Made by a program: the position numbers and the translations under genes. A stretch of DNA of 64,000 nucleotides, from assembly GCA_021740905.1 (NCBI GenBank), contig JAIOYV010000013.1:26083-90082 (forward strand). The letters are read 5' to 3'. This document shows positions 44,057 through 52,274 of this stretch, piece after piece; position 1 is the first letter of the stretch; each line of letters opens with the position of its first letter. The notes under the pieces are model-generated. The model saw only the letters and a list, made by a program, of their open reading frames with translations, had not been told where the DNA came from and did no database searches. This stretch comes from Bacteroidales bacterium. Its GTDB lineage: Bacteria; Bacteroidota; Bacteroidia; Bacteroidales; M50B96.

Positions 44057-45310
44057 TTATTCCGTGTATTCTTTTAAAATAATGGATGCATTATGACCAC
44101 CAAATCCAAAAGTATTGCTCAAAGCATATTTCACTTTTCTTTCCTGAGCTTTATTAAAAGTGAAATTCAACTTATAGTCGATATCTGGATCGGGAGTATT
44201 AAAATTAATAGTGGGAGGAACTATACCCTTTGTGATTGCCATTATTGAAGCAATAGCTTCAACTGCGCCCGCTGCTCCAAGTAAATGTCCGTGCATCGAT
44301 TTTGTTGCACTGATATTTAACTTGTACGCATGGTCACCAAATACTTTTTTAATGGCTATTACCTCTGAAATATCACCTAAGGGGGTGGATGTTCCATGAA
44401 CATTGATATAATCGATAGCTTCAGGCGGCAGATTGGCATCTTCGAGAGCGCATTTCATCACCCTATACGCACCGTCACCCTCAGGATGTGGAGCGGTAAG
44501 ATGGTGTGCATCGGCAGACATGCCGCCGCCAACAACTTCGCAATAAATTTTCGCCCCCCGTGCCAGTGCATGTTCCAATTCCTCCAATACCAATGCACCA
44601 CTTCCTTCGCCCATCACAAAACCATCTCGTGTAGCATCAAACGGCCTCGAAGCTGTTTTGTACTCCTCGTTGTTTTGTGAGGTTGCCCTCATGGCATTGA
44701 AACCACCCATCCCTACTTCGTTGATAGCCGATTCTGAACCTCCAGTCACAAAAGCGACAGCTTTACCCAGACGGATATAATTAAAGGAATCGATAATGGC
44801 ATTGCTCGATGATGCACAGGCGGAAACTGTTGTGAAATTAGGTCCTTGCAATCGATGCCTGATCGATATTTGCCCTGAGGCAATATCGGCAATCATCTTA
44901 GGAATGAAAAATGGATTGAACCTCGGTACTCCCGAACCTCGTGCAAAATCAGAAACCTCCTGAAGGAATGTATCGGAACCTCCAATTCCAGAACCCCAAA
45001 TCACGCCAATTTTGGTCCGATCGAGTTTTTCGAGATCCATACCGGAATCGGCAATGGCCTGGTCGGTCGAAACAATAGCATATTGGGCATAAGGATCAAG
45101 TTTTCGTGCTTCCTTTTTGTCGATGTAAGTGGAAATGTCGAAGTTCTTGATTTCGCAACCAAATTTCGTTTTGAAGTTTGAAGTATCAAAACGAGTAATA
45201 TGGTCGGAACCACTCACTCCTTTAGCCAGGCTTTCCCAATATTCATCAACTGAATTTCCCAAAGGGGTAAGGGCTCCAAGCCCCGTAACTACTACCCGTT
45301 TTAACTCCAT
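44057..45310 (-). CDS. fabF: 3-oxoacyl-[ACP] synthase II
   Basis: 417 residues. The KAS II catalytic triad is visible: Cys165 in TVSACASSSN, His in NVHGTSTPLGD, and His in KSMHGHLLGAAGAVEA. It condenses malonyl-ACP with acyl-ACP during fatty acid elongation. It lies 19 bases downstream of acpP, its substrate carrier, in one operon. Confidence 0.97.
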   Translation of the reverse strand: MELKRVVVTGLGALTPLGNSVDEYWESLAKGVSGSDHITRFDTSNFKTKFGCEIKNFDISTYIDKKEARKLDPYAQYAIVSTDQAIADSGMDLEKLDRTKIGVIWGSGIGGSDTFLQEVSDFARGSGVPRFNPFFIPKMIADIASGQISIRHRLQGPNFTTVSACASSSNAIIDSFNYIRLGKAVAFVTGGSESAINEVGMGGFNAMRATSQNNEEYKTASRPFDATRDGFVMGEGSGALVLEELEHALARGAKIYCEVVGGGMSADAHHLTAPHPEGDGAYRVMKCALEDANLPPEAIDYINVHGTSTPLGDISEVIAIKKVFGDHAYKLNISATKSMHGHLLGAAGAVEAIASIMAITKGIVPPTINFNTPDPDIDYKLNFTFNKAQERKVKYALSNTFGFGGHNASIILKEYTE

Positions 45311-45329
45311 TAGAACAAAATTGAAATGA

Positions 45330-45566
45330 TTACTTTAATTCTTTCTCGATAAATTTAACGGCATCGCCTACTGTTCCAATACTTTCTGCCATTTCATCAG
45401 GAATAGAAATATCAAACTCTTTTTCAAATTCCATGATCAACTCTACAGTATCTAAAGAATCTGCACCTAAGTCATTTGTAAAACTAGCTTCTGAAGTAAC
45501 TTCGTCGTCTTCTACGCCTAACTTGTCAACTATTATTGCCCGCACTTTTTGTTCGATATCAGACAT
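45330..45566 (-). CDS. acpP: Acyl carrier protein
   Basis: 78 residues, very acidic. The 4'-phosphopantetheine attachment Ser37 lies in [15 protein letters not shown]. It is first gene of the acpP-fabF-rnc operon, a classic fatty-acid arrangement in this phylum. Confidence 0.97.
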   Translation of the reverse strand: MSDIEQKVRAIIVDKLGVEDDEVTSEASFTNDLGADSLDTVELIMEFEKEFDISIPDEMAESIGTVGDAVKFIEKELK

Positions 45567-45766
45567 AACTTATAAATTTAGTTAATAATTAATGTACAAT
45601 TTTAAAACCGTGCAAAGAAATAAATTAAACCCACAATTTTCAAAAAAAAAAAAACATTTATACACGAATTGGTAAAAATAAGTCTTTTTTTTGCAACTAT
45701 ATCAATGAATTAGATTGATTTACTTTCATTGGAAAAAAGAATAATTAATCATAAAACAAGTGTAGT

Positions 45767-46342
45767 ATGAATAAACTGGCGGTGTTTGCTTCGGGTTCGG
45801 GCACAAATGCACAAAAGCTTTACGATTATTTTAAGGACCACCAACTCATTGAGGTAAACTGTATATTGTCGAATAAAGCCTCGGCTTATGTGCTCGAAAG
45901 GGCAAAAAACATGCAAGTGGAAACCCTTGTTTTCAATCGGCAGCAGCTTTTCGAGGAAGATTTTGTTCTGAATTATCTTTCCAAGAGGGAAGTTGATTGG
46001 ATTATTCTGGCTGGTTTTTTATGGTTGATCCCCGAAAAATTGATCCAGGCTTACCCCAACAGGATCATCAACATTCACCCTGCACTATTGCCCAAATATG
46101 GTGGAAAAGGGATGTATGGCAGCAAAGTGCACGAAGCAGTTATTGCAAATAAGGAGAGTGAAAGTGGTATCAGCATTCATTATGTGAACAAAAAATTCGA
46201 TGAGGGAGAAATTATCTTTCAGGCAAAGTGCTCGATTGGACAAGATGACACTGCTGAAGACCTGGCTCAAAAAATACATACACTGGAACATACATTCTTC
46301 CCAAAGATAGTTGAAAAGGTAGTATTGGATAACCAAATGTAA
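45767..46342 (+). CDS. purN: Phosphoribosylglycinamide formyltransferase
   Basis: 191 residues. The substrate loop is FASGSGTNAQKL. The catalytic residues are Asn102 and His104 in INIHPALLPKYGGKGMYG, and Asp145 in NKKFDEGEII. It uses 10-formyl-THF in the third step of purine synthesis. It is divergent from acpP across a 200-bp AT-rich spacer. Confidence 0.96.
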   Translation: MNKLAVFASGSGTNAQKLYDYFKDHQLIEVNCILSNKASAYVLERAKNMQVETLVFNRQQLFEEDFVLNYLSKREVDWIILAGFLWLIPEKLIQAYPNRIINIHPALLPKYGGKGMYGSKVHEAVIANKESESGISIHYVNKKFDEGEIIFQAKCSIGQDDTAEDLAQKIHTLEHTFFPKIVEKVVLDNQM

Positions 46343-46348
46343 GCATGC

Positions 46349-46480
46349 GGGTATACAACAAAATCCACGGAGTATGATAGTACTGTGGCTTATTGTTTAA
46401 AGTATGACATTTGAGTATTGGGGGGAGTTTCCCAAATGCGCTCCATTACTCCAACACTCCAGTACTCCAGTCTATCATTT
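46349..46480. repeat. Composite intergenic repeat after purN
   Basis: CGGGTATACAACAAAATCCAC (46348-46368 region, motif family), then TATTGGGGGGAGTTTCCCAAATGCGCTCC and ACTCC-type units up to about 46470. These are the modules of the copy at 60820-60960 in inverted order. Confidence 0.6.
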
Positions 46481-46610
46481 GCCTGACAGTAATTTTTAAA
46501 AGCAATTTTGATCTTGTCATGCACCTTTTATCCCTTCATTGCCGTTTCATTAAAAAGTATTATTTTTCAAATATATTTTGTGGTGTTTAACTTATACAAT
46601 TCATAAACCT

Positions 46611-47309
46611 GTGAAAGATTATATTATACTAATACTATTCGTCTTAACTAATTTGCTTTCGAATGCACAAAGCGATAGCATAAGAAGAGTGAAATATACT
46701 CCCGACTTTCAATTTACCGAAGGGGTTTACCTTTCATTCGAACAAGTGCGAAATAATAACCCCATACCCAAGTCTCGGATTGTCAGCAACCAAGACATTG
46801 ATGACATTCAGTTTTTCGACAAGCTTTTTGAAGAAGATAAACTGGTTCTGTTCGATAAAAATGGAATGAAGACTGAATTAAAAAAAGAAGAAGTTTGGGG
46901 CTATTGTAAACTAGGGGCTATCTACATTTATCACAACGAAGACTTTAATAGGATACCAGTTATTGGTAGCATTTCTCATTTTGTAGCTACAGAAACAATT
47001 GAAAATTATAGGGGCTACGATCCATATTACCGAAGTTACGATCCTTACTATTCCAACAATACACGTGGAAGATTCCCCACTACGTCGAAAGAACTCCGAC
47101 AATATATGCTCGATTTCGAAACAGGGCAGGTGCTTGATTACAATCACGAAAGCCTGAAAGTTTTTTTAATGCGTGACCCTGCACTGTACGAAGAATTCAA
47201 CAATTTGAGCAGAAGGAAACAAAAGAAAATGGTGTTTATGTTCCTGCGGCGGTTCAACGAGCAAAATCCATTGATGATACCAGTAAAAAGCATTGAAGGG
47301 TTAAAATAA
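46611..47309 (+). CDS. Secreted protein, unknown
   Basis: 232 residues if GTG 46611 is the start, giving signal peptide MKDYIILILFVLTNLLSNAQ; an upstream in-frame start at 46578 would precede the signal with unlikely residues. The mature part has FTEGVYLSFEQVRNNNPIPKSRI and a Tyr-rich repeat, YDPYYRSYDPYYSN (about 135-150). No family recognised. It lies eight bases before the next secreted gene and is probably co-transcribed. Confidence 0.7.
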   Translation: MKDYIILILFVLTNLLSNAQSDSIRRVKYTPDFQFTEGVYLSFEQVRNNNPIPKSRIVSNQDIDDIQFFDKLFEEDKLVLFDKNGMKTELKKEEVWGYCKLGAIYIYHNEDFNRIPVIGSISHFVATETIENYRGYDPYYRSYDPYYSNNTRGRFPTTSKELRQYMLDFETGQVLDYNHESLKVFLMRDPALYEEFNNLSRRKQKKMVFMFLRRFNEQNPLMIPVKSIEGLK

Positions 47310-47317
47310 ACTATTGA

Positions 47318-48163
47318 ATGAAATACATAAGCCTGATATTCCTTTTATTAACTTCATTTTGCAGCTTTGGCCAAAAAACACCATCATCCGAACAGGTTAA
47401 AGCCTTCTTTGAATCAAAAACTTATATTGTGTACGAAGGTAGCTTGTTTAGTTCCTACAACATATATTTGAAGGATGCCATCGACAAGGAGTGGACAATC
47501 ACACCTTTTTCAACCATTCCTTATAGTCTTTTCGAGGCAAAACGAAAGGAAGCCAAATCAAGTTTTTTGGTTGTGTCGGATGTCCAATTTACAGGTGATA
47601 AAACTGGCACTACCTATAATTTCCTCAACCTTGTACTGGGGGGTAATTACCGTTCACTAACCGAAATGCCCGATCTCGTGAACATCCCGCTTTCCATTTC
47701 CGATCAGGATGAAGAAAATTATGTGTATAAATTAGTAGCCCTTATTAGGTTCATTCAAAAGCACATGCTTCTTTTGCAATCGCAGCCCGGATTGTGCAAC
47801 AAAGAATTTGAAGGTATCTACAAACAAAAAACAACTGATTTTTCAGATAAAACCATCTACATGGTGAAAGAAGAACTAAACGATGATGTAAACAGCCTGC
47901 CGGAAATTGCAGAGGTATATCCCTATCCTGTGGTACTGAGCACCCTGGATGAAATCGAAGCAGCAATTGCCTCAAGAAACAGCAATGGGCTGATCCTGCA
48001 CATCGTTGGGCCTGATTCCCCCAAAGGCAATCGGTCCTGTTTTAAAGTTCTAATTGGAACAGATGATGCAGAGGTTTATTATTATGACCAACATAAGGTT
48101 TCGGCCAAAAATCCCACTTGTTTCCTGAAAAAGGATTTTGAAAATATTGCCAAGGAGAAATAG
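47318..48163 (+). CDS. Secreted protein, unknown
   Basis: 281 residues. The signal peptide is about 1-18 (ISLIFLLLTSFCSFGQ). The mature protein has no recognised domain; AYPYPVV-like VYPYPVVLSTLDEIEAAIASRN and DDAEVYYYDQHKVS may mark a C-terminal domain. It pairs with the preceding gene; a palindromic repeat cluster begins right after its stop. Confidence 0.7.
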   Translation: MKYISLIFLLLTSFCSFGQKTPSSEQVKAFFESKTYIVYEGSLFSSYNIYLKDAIDKEWTITPFSTIPYSLFEAKRKEAKSSFLVVSDVQFTGDKTGTTYNFLNLVLGGNYRSLTEMPDLVNIPLSISDQDEENYVYKLVALIRFIQKHMLLLQSQPGLCNKEFEGIYKQKTTDFSDKTIYMVKEELNDDVNSLPEIAEVYPYPVVLSTLDEIEAAIASRNSNGLILHIVGPDSPKGNRSCFKVLIGTDDAEVYYYDQHKVSAKNPTCFLKKDFENIAKEK

Positions 48164-48368
48164 TAATTCGCTTCGCTGTCATTCGATTGTCATTTGCTTC
48201 GCGTCATTGATAGTCATTCGCTGCGCTGTCATTCAATAGTCATTAAGTTGTTTCACAACCAATGACGCACGCAGTGCTAATGACAATAAATGACGCGCGA
48301 AGCGCAAATGACGGCGAAGCCAAATGACACGAAGCAAATTGCAGCGAAGCGTTTTTCGCGAAGCAAAT
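48164..48368. repeat. Palindromic GTCATT/CTTCGC repeat cluster 2
   Basis: The left part has TTCGCTTCGCTGTCATTCG, TTTGCTTCGCGTCATTGATAG and GCTGCGCTGTCATT. The right part has the complement, AATGACGCACGC, AATGACGCGCGAAGCGCAAA and GACGGCGAAGCC. Same vocabulary as 37475-37685. It ends 37 bases before the EttA start, so it may lie within the ettA promoter or leader. Confidence 0.8.
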
Positions 48369-48404
48369 TACTATCTTTGTACTTCAACAAAAAAAGTGAT
48401 AAAA

Positions 48405-50093
48405 ATGTCCGACGATAAGAAGATTATATTTTCGATGGTGGGGGTAAGCAAGACTTTTCCTCCTCAGAAACAGGTATTAAAAAATATTTACCTTTCGTTT
48501 TTCTACGGTGCTAAAATTGGGATTATCGGGTTGAATGGTTCCGGGAAATCCACGCTGATGAAAATTATTGCAGGGGTCGAGAAATCATTTCAGGGCGAGG
48601 TGGTTTTTTCGCCTGGGTATACGGTTGGGATGCTGGAGCAGGAACCAAAGCTTGACCCATCGAAAACGGTGGGCGATATTGTAGAAGAAGGTATGCAAGA
48701 AACTGTTGATGCCTTAAAAGCTTACGAAGAGGTGAATAATGCCTTTATGGATCCGGCTGTGCTCGAAGACCCCGACAAGATGGAGGCATTGATGGACAAA
48801 CAAGCCGCGCTTCAGGAAACCATCGACCGCCTCGATGCCTGGAACCTGGATAACAAGGTGGAGCGCGCCATGGATGCCCTGGGCTGCCCCGAAAAGGATA
48901 CTCCAATAAAAAACCTGTCGGGTGGCGAAGCCCGCCGGGTGGCACTTTGTCGCCTATTGCTGCAAGAACCGGACGTTTTATTATTGGACGAACCTACAAA
49001 CCACCTGGATGCCGAGTCGGTGCAATGGCTCGAAATGCACCTTCAGCAATACAAAGGGACTGTGATTGCCATTACCCACGACCGCTACTTCTTAGACAAT
49101 GTGGCGGGTTGGATCCTCGAACTCGACCGCGGTGAAGGCATACCCTGGAAGGGAAATTATTCTTCGTGGCTAGAACAAAAAACACAACGATTGGCCAAGG
49201 AAGAAAAAACCGAATCGAAACGAAGGAAAACCTTGGAGCGAGAGCTGGAATGGGTACGAATGGCTCCCAAAGCACGCCATGCCAAAGCCAAAGCCCGTTT
49301 GAACAGTTATGATAAATTACTGAACGAAGATGTAAAACAGAAAGAAGACCGCCTCGAAATTTTCATACCCAATGGGCCACGATTGGGTAATTTGGTGATT
49401 GAGGCACTTGATGTGTCGAAAGCCTTCGGCGACAGACTTTTATTCGAAGACATGAATTTCCTCCTCCCTCCAAATGGTATAGTTGGGATTATTGGCCCCA
49501 ATGGTGCAGGAAAAACCACACTATTCAGGATGATCATGGAATTAGAGAAATCGAGCGGAGGAGAGTTTAAAGTAGGCGAAACTGTAAAAATAGGGTATGT
49601 CGATCAGGCCCATGCTGCCATCGATCCGGAGAAGACGGTTTTCCAGGTAGTTTCCGAAGGGCTTGAAAACATGGTTGTAGGAGGCCGCACCATCAATTCA
49701 CGGGCTTATGTAGCGCGTTTCAATTTTAGTGGAGCCGATCAGGAAAAGAAATGCGGGGTACTTTCGGGTGGCGAGCGAAACCGTCTACACCTTGCCCTCA
49801 CCCTAAAAGAGGAAGCCAATGTGCTCCTTCTCGATGAACCAACCAACGACATTGACGTGAATACCCTTCGCGCCCTCGAAGAAGGCTTGAACGATTTTGC
49901 GGGTTGTGCAGTAGTCATTTCGCACGACCGTTGGTTCCTCGACCGGGTGGCCACTCATATCCTGGCTTTCGAGGGCGACTCGCAGGTTTACTTCTTCGAA
50001 GGTAGCTATTCCGATTATGAAATCAACAAAAAGAAACGCTTGGGCGATACTTCTCCAAAGCGGCTAAAATATAAAAAGCTAAAGGATGACTAA
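48405..50093 (+). CDS. ettA: Energy-dependent translational throttle protein EttA (ABC-F)
   Basis: 562 residues from ATG 48405 (MSDDKKIIFSMVGVSK); the open frame upstream crosses the repeat cluster and is rejected. Two ABC domains: Walker A GLNGSGKST and GPNGAGKTT, signatures SGGEARRVAL and SGGERNRLHL, and Walker B LLLDEPTNHLD and LLLDEPTNDID. The ABC-F linker is between them, about 245-325 (EWVRMAPKARHAKAKARLNSY). No membrane domain. EttA binds the ribosomal E site and gates the first elongation steps according to ATP/ADP. It overlaps the next gene by eight bases. Confidence 0.96.
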   Translation: MSDDKKIIFSMVGVSKTFPPQKQVLKNIYLSFFYGAKIGIIGLNGSGKSTLMKIIAGVEKSFQGEVVFSPGYTVGMLEQEPKLDPSKTVGDIVEEGMQETVDALKAYEEVNNAFMDPAVLEDPDKMEALMDKQAALQETIDRLDAWNLDNKVERAMDALGCPEKDTPIKNLSGGEARRVALCRLLLQEPDVLLLDEPTNHLDAESVQWLEMHLQQYKGTVIAITHDRYFLDNVAGWILELDRGEGIPWKGNYSSWLEQKTQRLAKEEKTESKRRKTLERELEWVRMAPKARHAKAKARLNSYDKLLNEDVKQKEDRLEIFIPNGPRLGNLVIEALDVSKAFGDRLLFEDMNFLLPPNGIVGIIGPNGAGKTTLFRMIMELEKSSGGEFKVGETVKIGYVDQAHAAIDPEKTVFQVVSEGLENMVVGGRTINSRAYVARFNFSGADQEKKCGVLSGGERNRLHLALTLKEEANVLLLDEPTNDIDVNTLRALEEGLNDFAGCAVVISHDRWFLDRVATHILAFEGDSQVYFFEGSYSDYEINKKKRLGDTSPKRLKYKKLKDD

Positions 50094-50772
50094 GACGGGT
50101 ACAAACAGTGCAGGCAATAAAATCTATGCGGTGCTGACAGGTGACATAGTGAAGTCATCATCGCTTGACCATACGCAACGATCCCAATTATTTGCCCGCT
50201 TGAAAGAAGCTTTTGCCGCTATTAAGCCTATATTGGGAGAAGGAATAATTGCATCGGATTTTTCAATTTTCCGGGGCGATAGTTTTCAAGGGGTTTTAAA
50301 CGATCCTTCCTTCGCACTAAAAACAGCTATATTGATAAGAGCCTCGCTCAAGGCGGCCAACCCCGGACCCCGGGCAAACCTTTGGGATGCGCGTATTGCC
50401 GTTGGCATAGGCACGATTAACTATTTCCCTAAGGATGGCGCAGAAGCCGATGGCGAAGCTTTTCACTTGTCGGGGCCATCTCTCGATGCTTTCAAAAAAA
50501 ACCGCAGAATCCATATCATAACCACCAATGAGACGATAAATAAAGAACTGAAGGTAGAATGTCACTTTCTTGATACTTTGATGGACAAATGGTCGGCAGA
50601 ACAAGCTGCTGTGGTTTTGGAGGCACTTCGCAACAGCAGTCAGGAAACCCTGGCGGAAATGTTTTCCATTTCGCAACCTGCCATCCGCAAACGCTTGCAG
50701 GTTGCTGGTTTTGGTGCCATCGAAGATTTCTTCGAGCGCTTCGATGAGTTAACAAGAGAATTAGCATTATAA
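50086..50772 (+). CDS. SatD-like protein
   Basis: 228 residues. YAVLTGDIVKSSSLDHTQR and IFRGDSFQGVLNDPSFALKTAILIRASL match the SatD-type pattern, with possible nucleotide-binding Asp residues. The C-terminus has a helix-turn-helix-like segment (LAEMFSISQPAIRKRLQVAGF). SatD was named in Streptococcus; its function is unclear. It is commonly found beside a DUF3307 gene, as here. It overlaps ettA by eight bases. Confidence 0.72.
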   Translation: MTKTGTNSAGNKIYAVLTGDIVKSSSLDHTQRSQLFARLKEAFAAIKPILGEGIIASDFSIFRGDSFQGVLNDPSFALKTAILIRASLKAANPGPRANLWDARIAVGIGTINYFPKDGAEADGEAFHLSGPSLDAFKKNRRIHIITTNETINKELKVECHFLDTLMDKWSAEQAAVVLEALRNSSQETLAEMFSISQPAIRKRLQVAGFGAIEDFFERFDELTRELAL

Positions 50773-50775
50773 CCC

Positions 50776-50890
50776 CACTGGGTTATATTTAGTAATTATA
50801 AGTCAGTAGGGTTATATTTAGAACTTATAAGTCAGTAGGATTACATTTACCAAGTATTAGTCAGTAGGATTATACTTAGGAATTATAAGC
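50776..50890 (+). repeat. Four tandem 28-29-bp repeats
   Basis: Units at 50776-50803, 50804-50832, 50833-50861 and 50862-50890. The shared core is CAGTAGGRTTAYATTTA, then a variable stretch and TATAAGT. There are no spacers between units, so it is not CRISPR. The array fills the gap between the SatD-like and DUF3307 genes. Confidence 0.88.
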
Positions 50891-50921
50891 CTACAGGCAT
50901 CCAATCTTAAAGAGTGTTACT

Positions 50922-51671
50922 ATGAATGATATTATTACGGCACAGGATATTTCGGTACTTATGCGCCTTTTGCTGGCCCATATTTTGGCCGATTTTTTTC
51001 TTCAAAGCAAAGCCATGGTAACCGACAGGAGCACAAAACACTGGAAATCGACAAAAATGATTTACCATGTTCTTATCCATGCTGTATTGGTGTATGTGGT
51101 TTTATGGGAATATACCAATGTATGGCCTGCCGTGCTTGTATTAATAAGCCATTACCTAATCGACCTAGTAAAATCGTATCAAAAGGAAAGCATATACAGT
51201 TTTCTGGCCGACCAATTGTCGCATATTGCTGTACTTGTTTTTATTTGGATGATTATCAGGAATATCGGAACGGGCGAATTGATCCAGGCAATAATTCCTG
51301 AAAACAAACCTGAAATATGGATCTATCTTTTTGCATTTGTCTTTGTTACCTGGCCGGTTGGCATACTGATATCGAAATCCACCTATAATTGGCAATCGCA
51401 ACTAACTTTAACAAAAGGGTTGCCCGATGCTGGGAAATGGATCGGGATTTTCGAACGAGTACTTATCCTGATTTTTGTTTTGGTCAACCAATATGCTGGA
51501 ATTGGCTTTCTGATTGCGGCCAAATCGGTGCTTCGGTTCAACGATATAAAAAATCCGGAATACAAGAAAGAAGCCGAGTACATCCTTATAGGCACTATGT
51601 TGAGTTTTACAGTGGCCATAGCAAGCGGATTGGCCCTGAAAGCGTTAATAGGTAATCTAATCTACGTATGA
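50922..51671 (+). CDS. DUF3307 membrane protein
   Basis: 249 residues. RLLLAHILADFFLQSKAMVTDR is the DUF3307 signature, with His and Asp in the first helix. Five to six membrane segments follow (IYHVLIHAVLVYVVLWEY, LSHIAVLVFIWMII, IWIYLFAFVFVTWPVGILI and others). Function unknown. It overlaps the next start by four bases. Confidence 0.82.
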   Translation: MNDIITAQDISVLMRLLLAHILADFFLQSKAMVTDRSTKHWKSTKMIYHVLIHAVLVYVVLWEYTNVWPAVLVLISHYLIDLVKSYQKESIYSFLADQLSHIAVLVFIWMIIRNIGTGELIQAIIPENKPEIWIYLFAFVFVTWPVGILISKSTYNWQSQLTLTKGLPDAGKWIGIFERVLILIFVLVNQYAGIGFLIAAKSVLRFNDIKNPEYKKEAEYILIGTMLSFTVAIASGLALKALIGNLIYV

Positions 51672-52144
51672 TTAAAATTGTAAATAAGCAAGTCCTGACA
51701 AATCTTTCGTCTGAAGCAGCAGAAAGCCCACGTTTGAGAAAGAACCTAAACTTGCATGAATATGCAGGTGATCCTTTGCAGCGTATGTTGAATGCCTTTG
51801 AACCGGGCACTTATATTTGCCCGCACAAACATGAAAACCCCGACAAACGCGAACTCTTTATTTTGATGAAAGGGATAATTCTGGTGGTGATTTTTGATAA
51901 TAAAGGAGTCATTTCAGATTCCATCCTTCTCGATAGAAATAAAGGTAACTATGCGGTTGAAATCGCCCCACGAACATGGCACACAGTGGTATCGATGGAA
52001 CAAGGCTCCGTAGCTTTCGAGATAAAGGACGGACCTTATGATGAAAAAACAGATAAATTTTTTGCCCCTTGGGCACCACCGGAAAATCATACGGAGGCAG
52101 GGGAGTATTTAAAAAAGTTAGTTGCTGAAGTGATGGGAGAGTGA
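51668..52144 (+). CDS. WbuC-family cupin metalloprotein
   Basis: 158 residues with a cupin fold. Metal-ligand motif ICPHKHENPDKRELFILMKG (His-x-His ... Glu) and the distal His in PRTWHTVVSMEQG. WbuC proteins are linked to O-antigen or polysaccharide gene clusters and have no firmly assigned reaction. It starts within the DUF3307 stop (ATGA overlap). Confidence 0.85.
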   Translation: MIKIVNKQVLTNLSSEAAESPRLRKNLNLHEYAGDPLQRMLNAFEPGTYICPHKHENPDKRELFILMKGIILVVIFDNKGVISDSILLDRNKGNYAVEIAPRTWHTVVSMEQGSVAFEIKDGPYDEKTDKFFAPWAPPENHTEAGEYLKKLVAEVMGE

Positions 52145-52274
52145 ATTTAAGGAAGGGGAATTTGAAATTGGAACTCAGAACTTTTTCTCCTTCTAAGGTT
52201 ACCCTTTAGTCTTTTTCGATACTCATCAGAAGCGAATTTTTGCTACTTTTATTCATTATTCTGAAAACTAATAT

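Noticed and set aside
48324..48404. 27-codon N-terminal extension of EttA
   Set aside because: It is translated from the palindromic repeat cluster; EttA proteins begin near MSDDKKIIFSM.
50776..50890. Possible CRISPR array
   Set aside because: The 29-bp units are directly adjacent without spacers and no cas genes are present.
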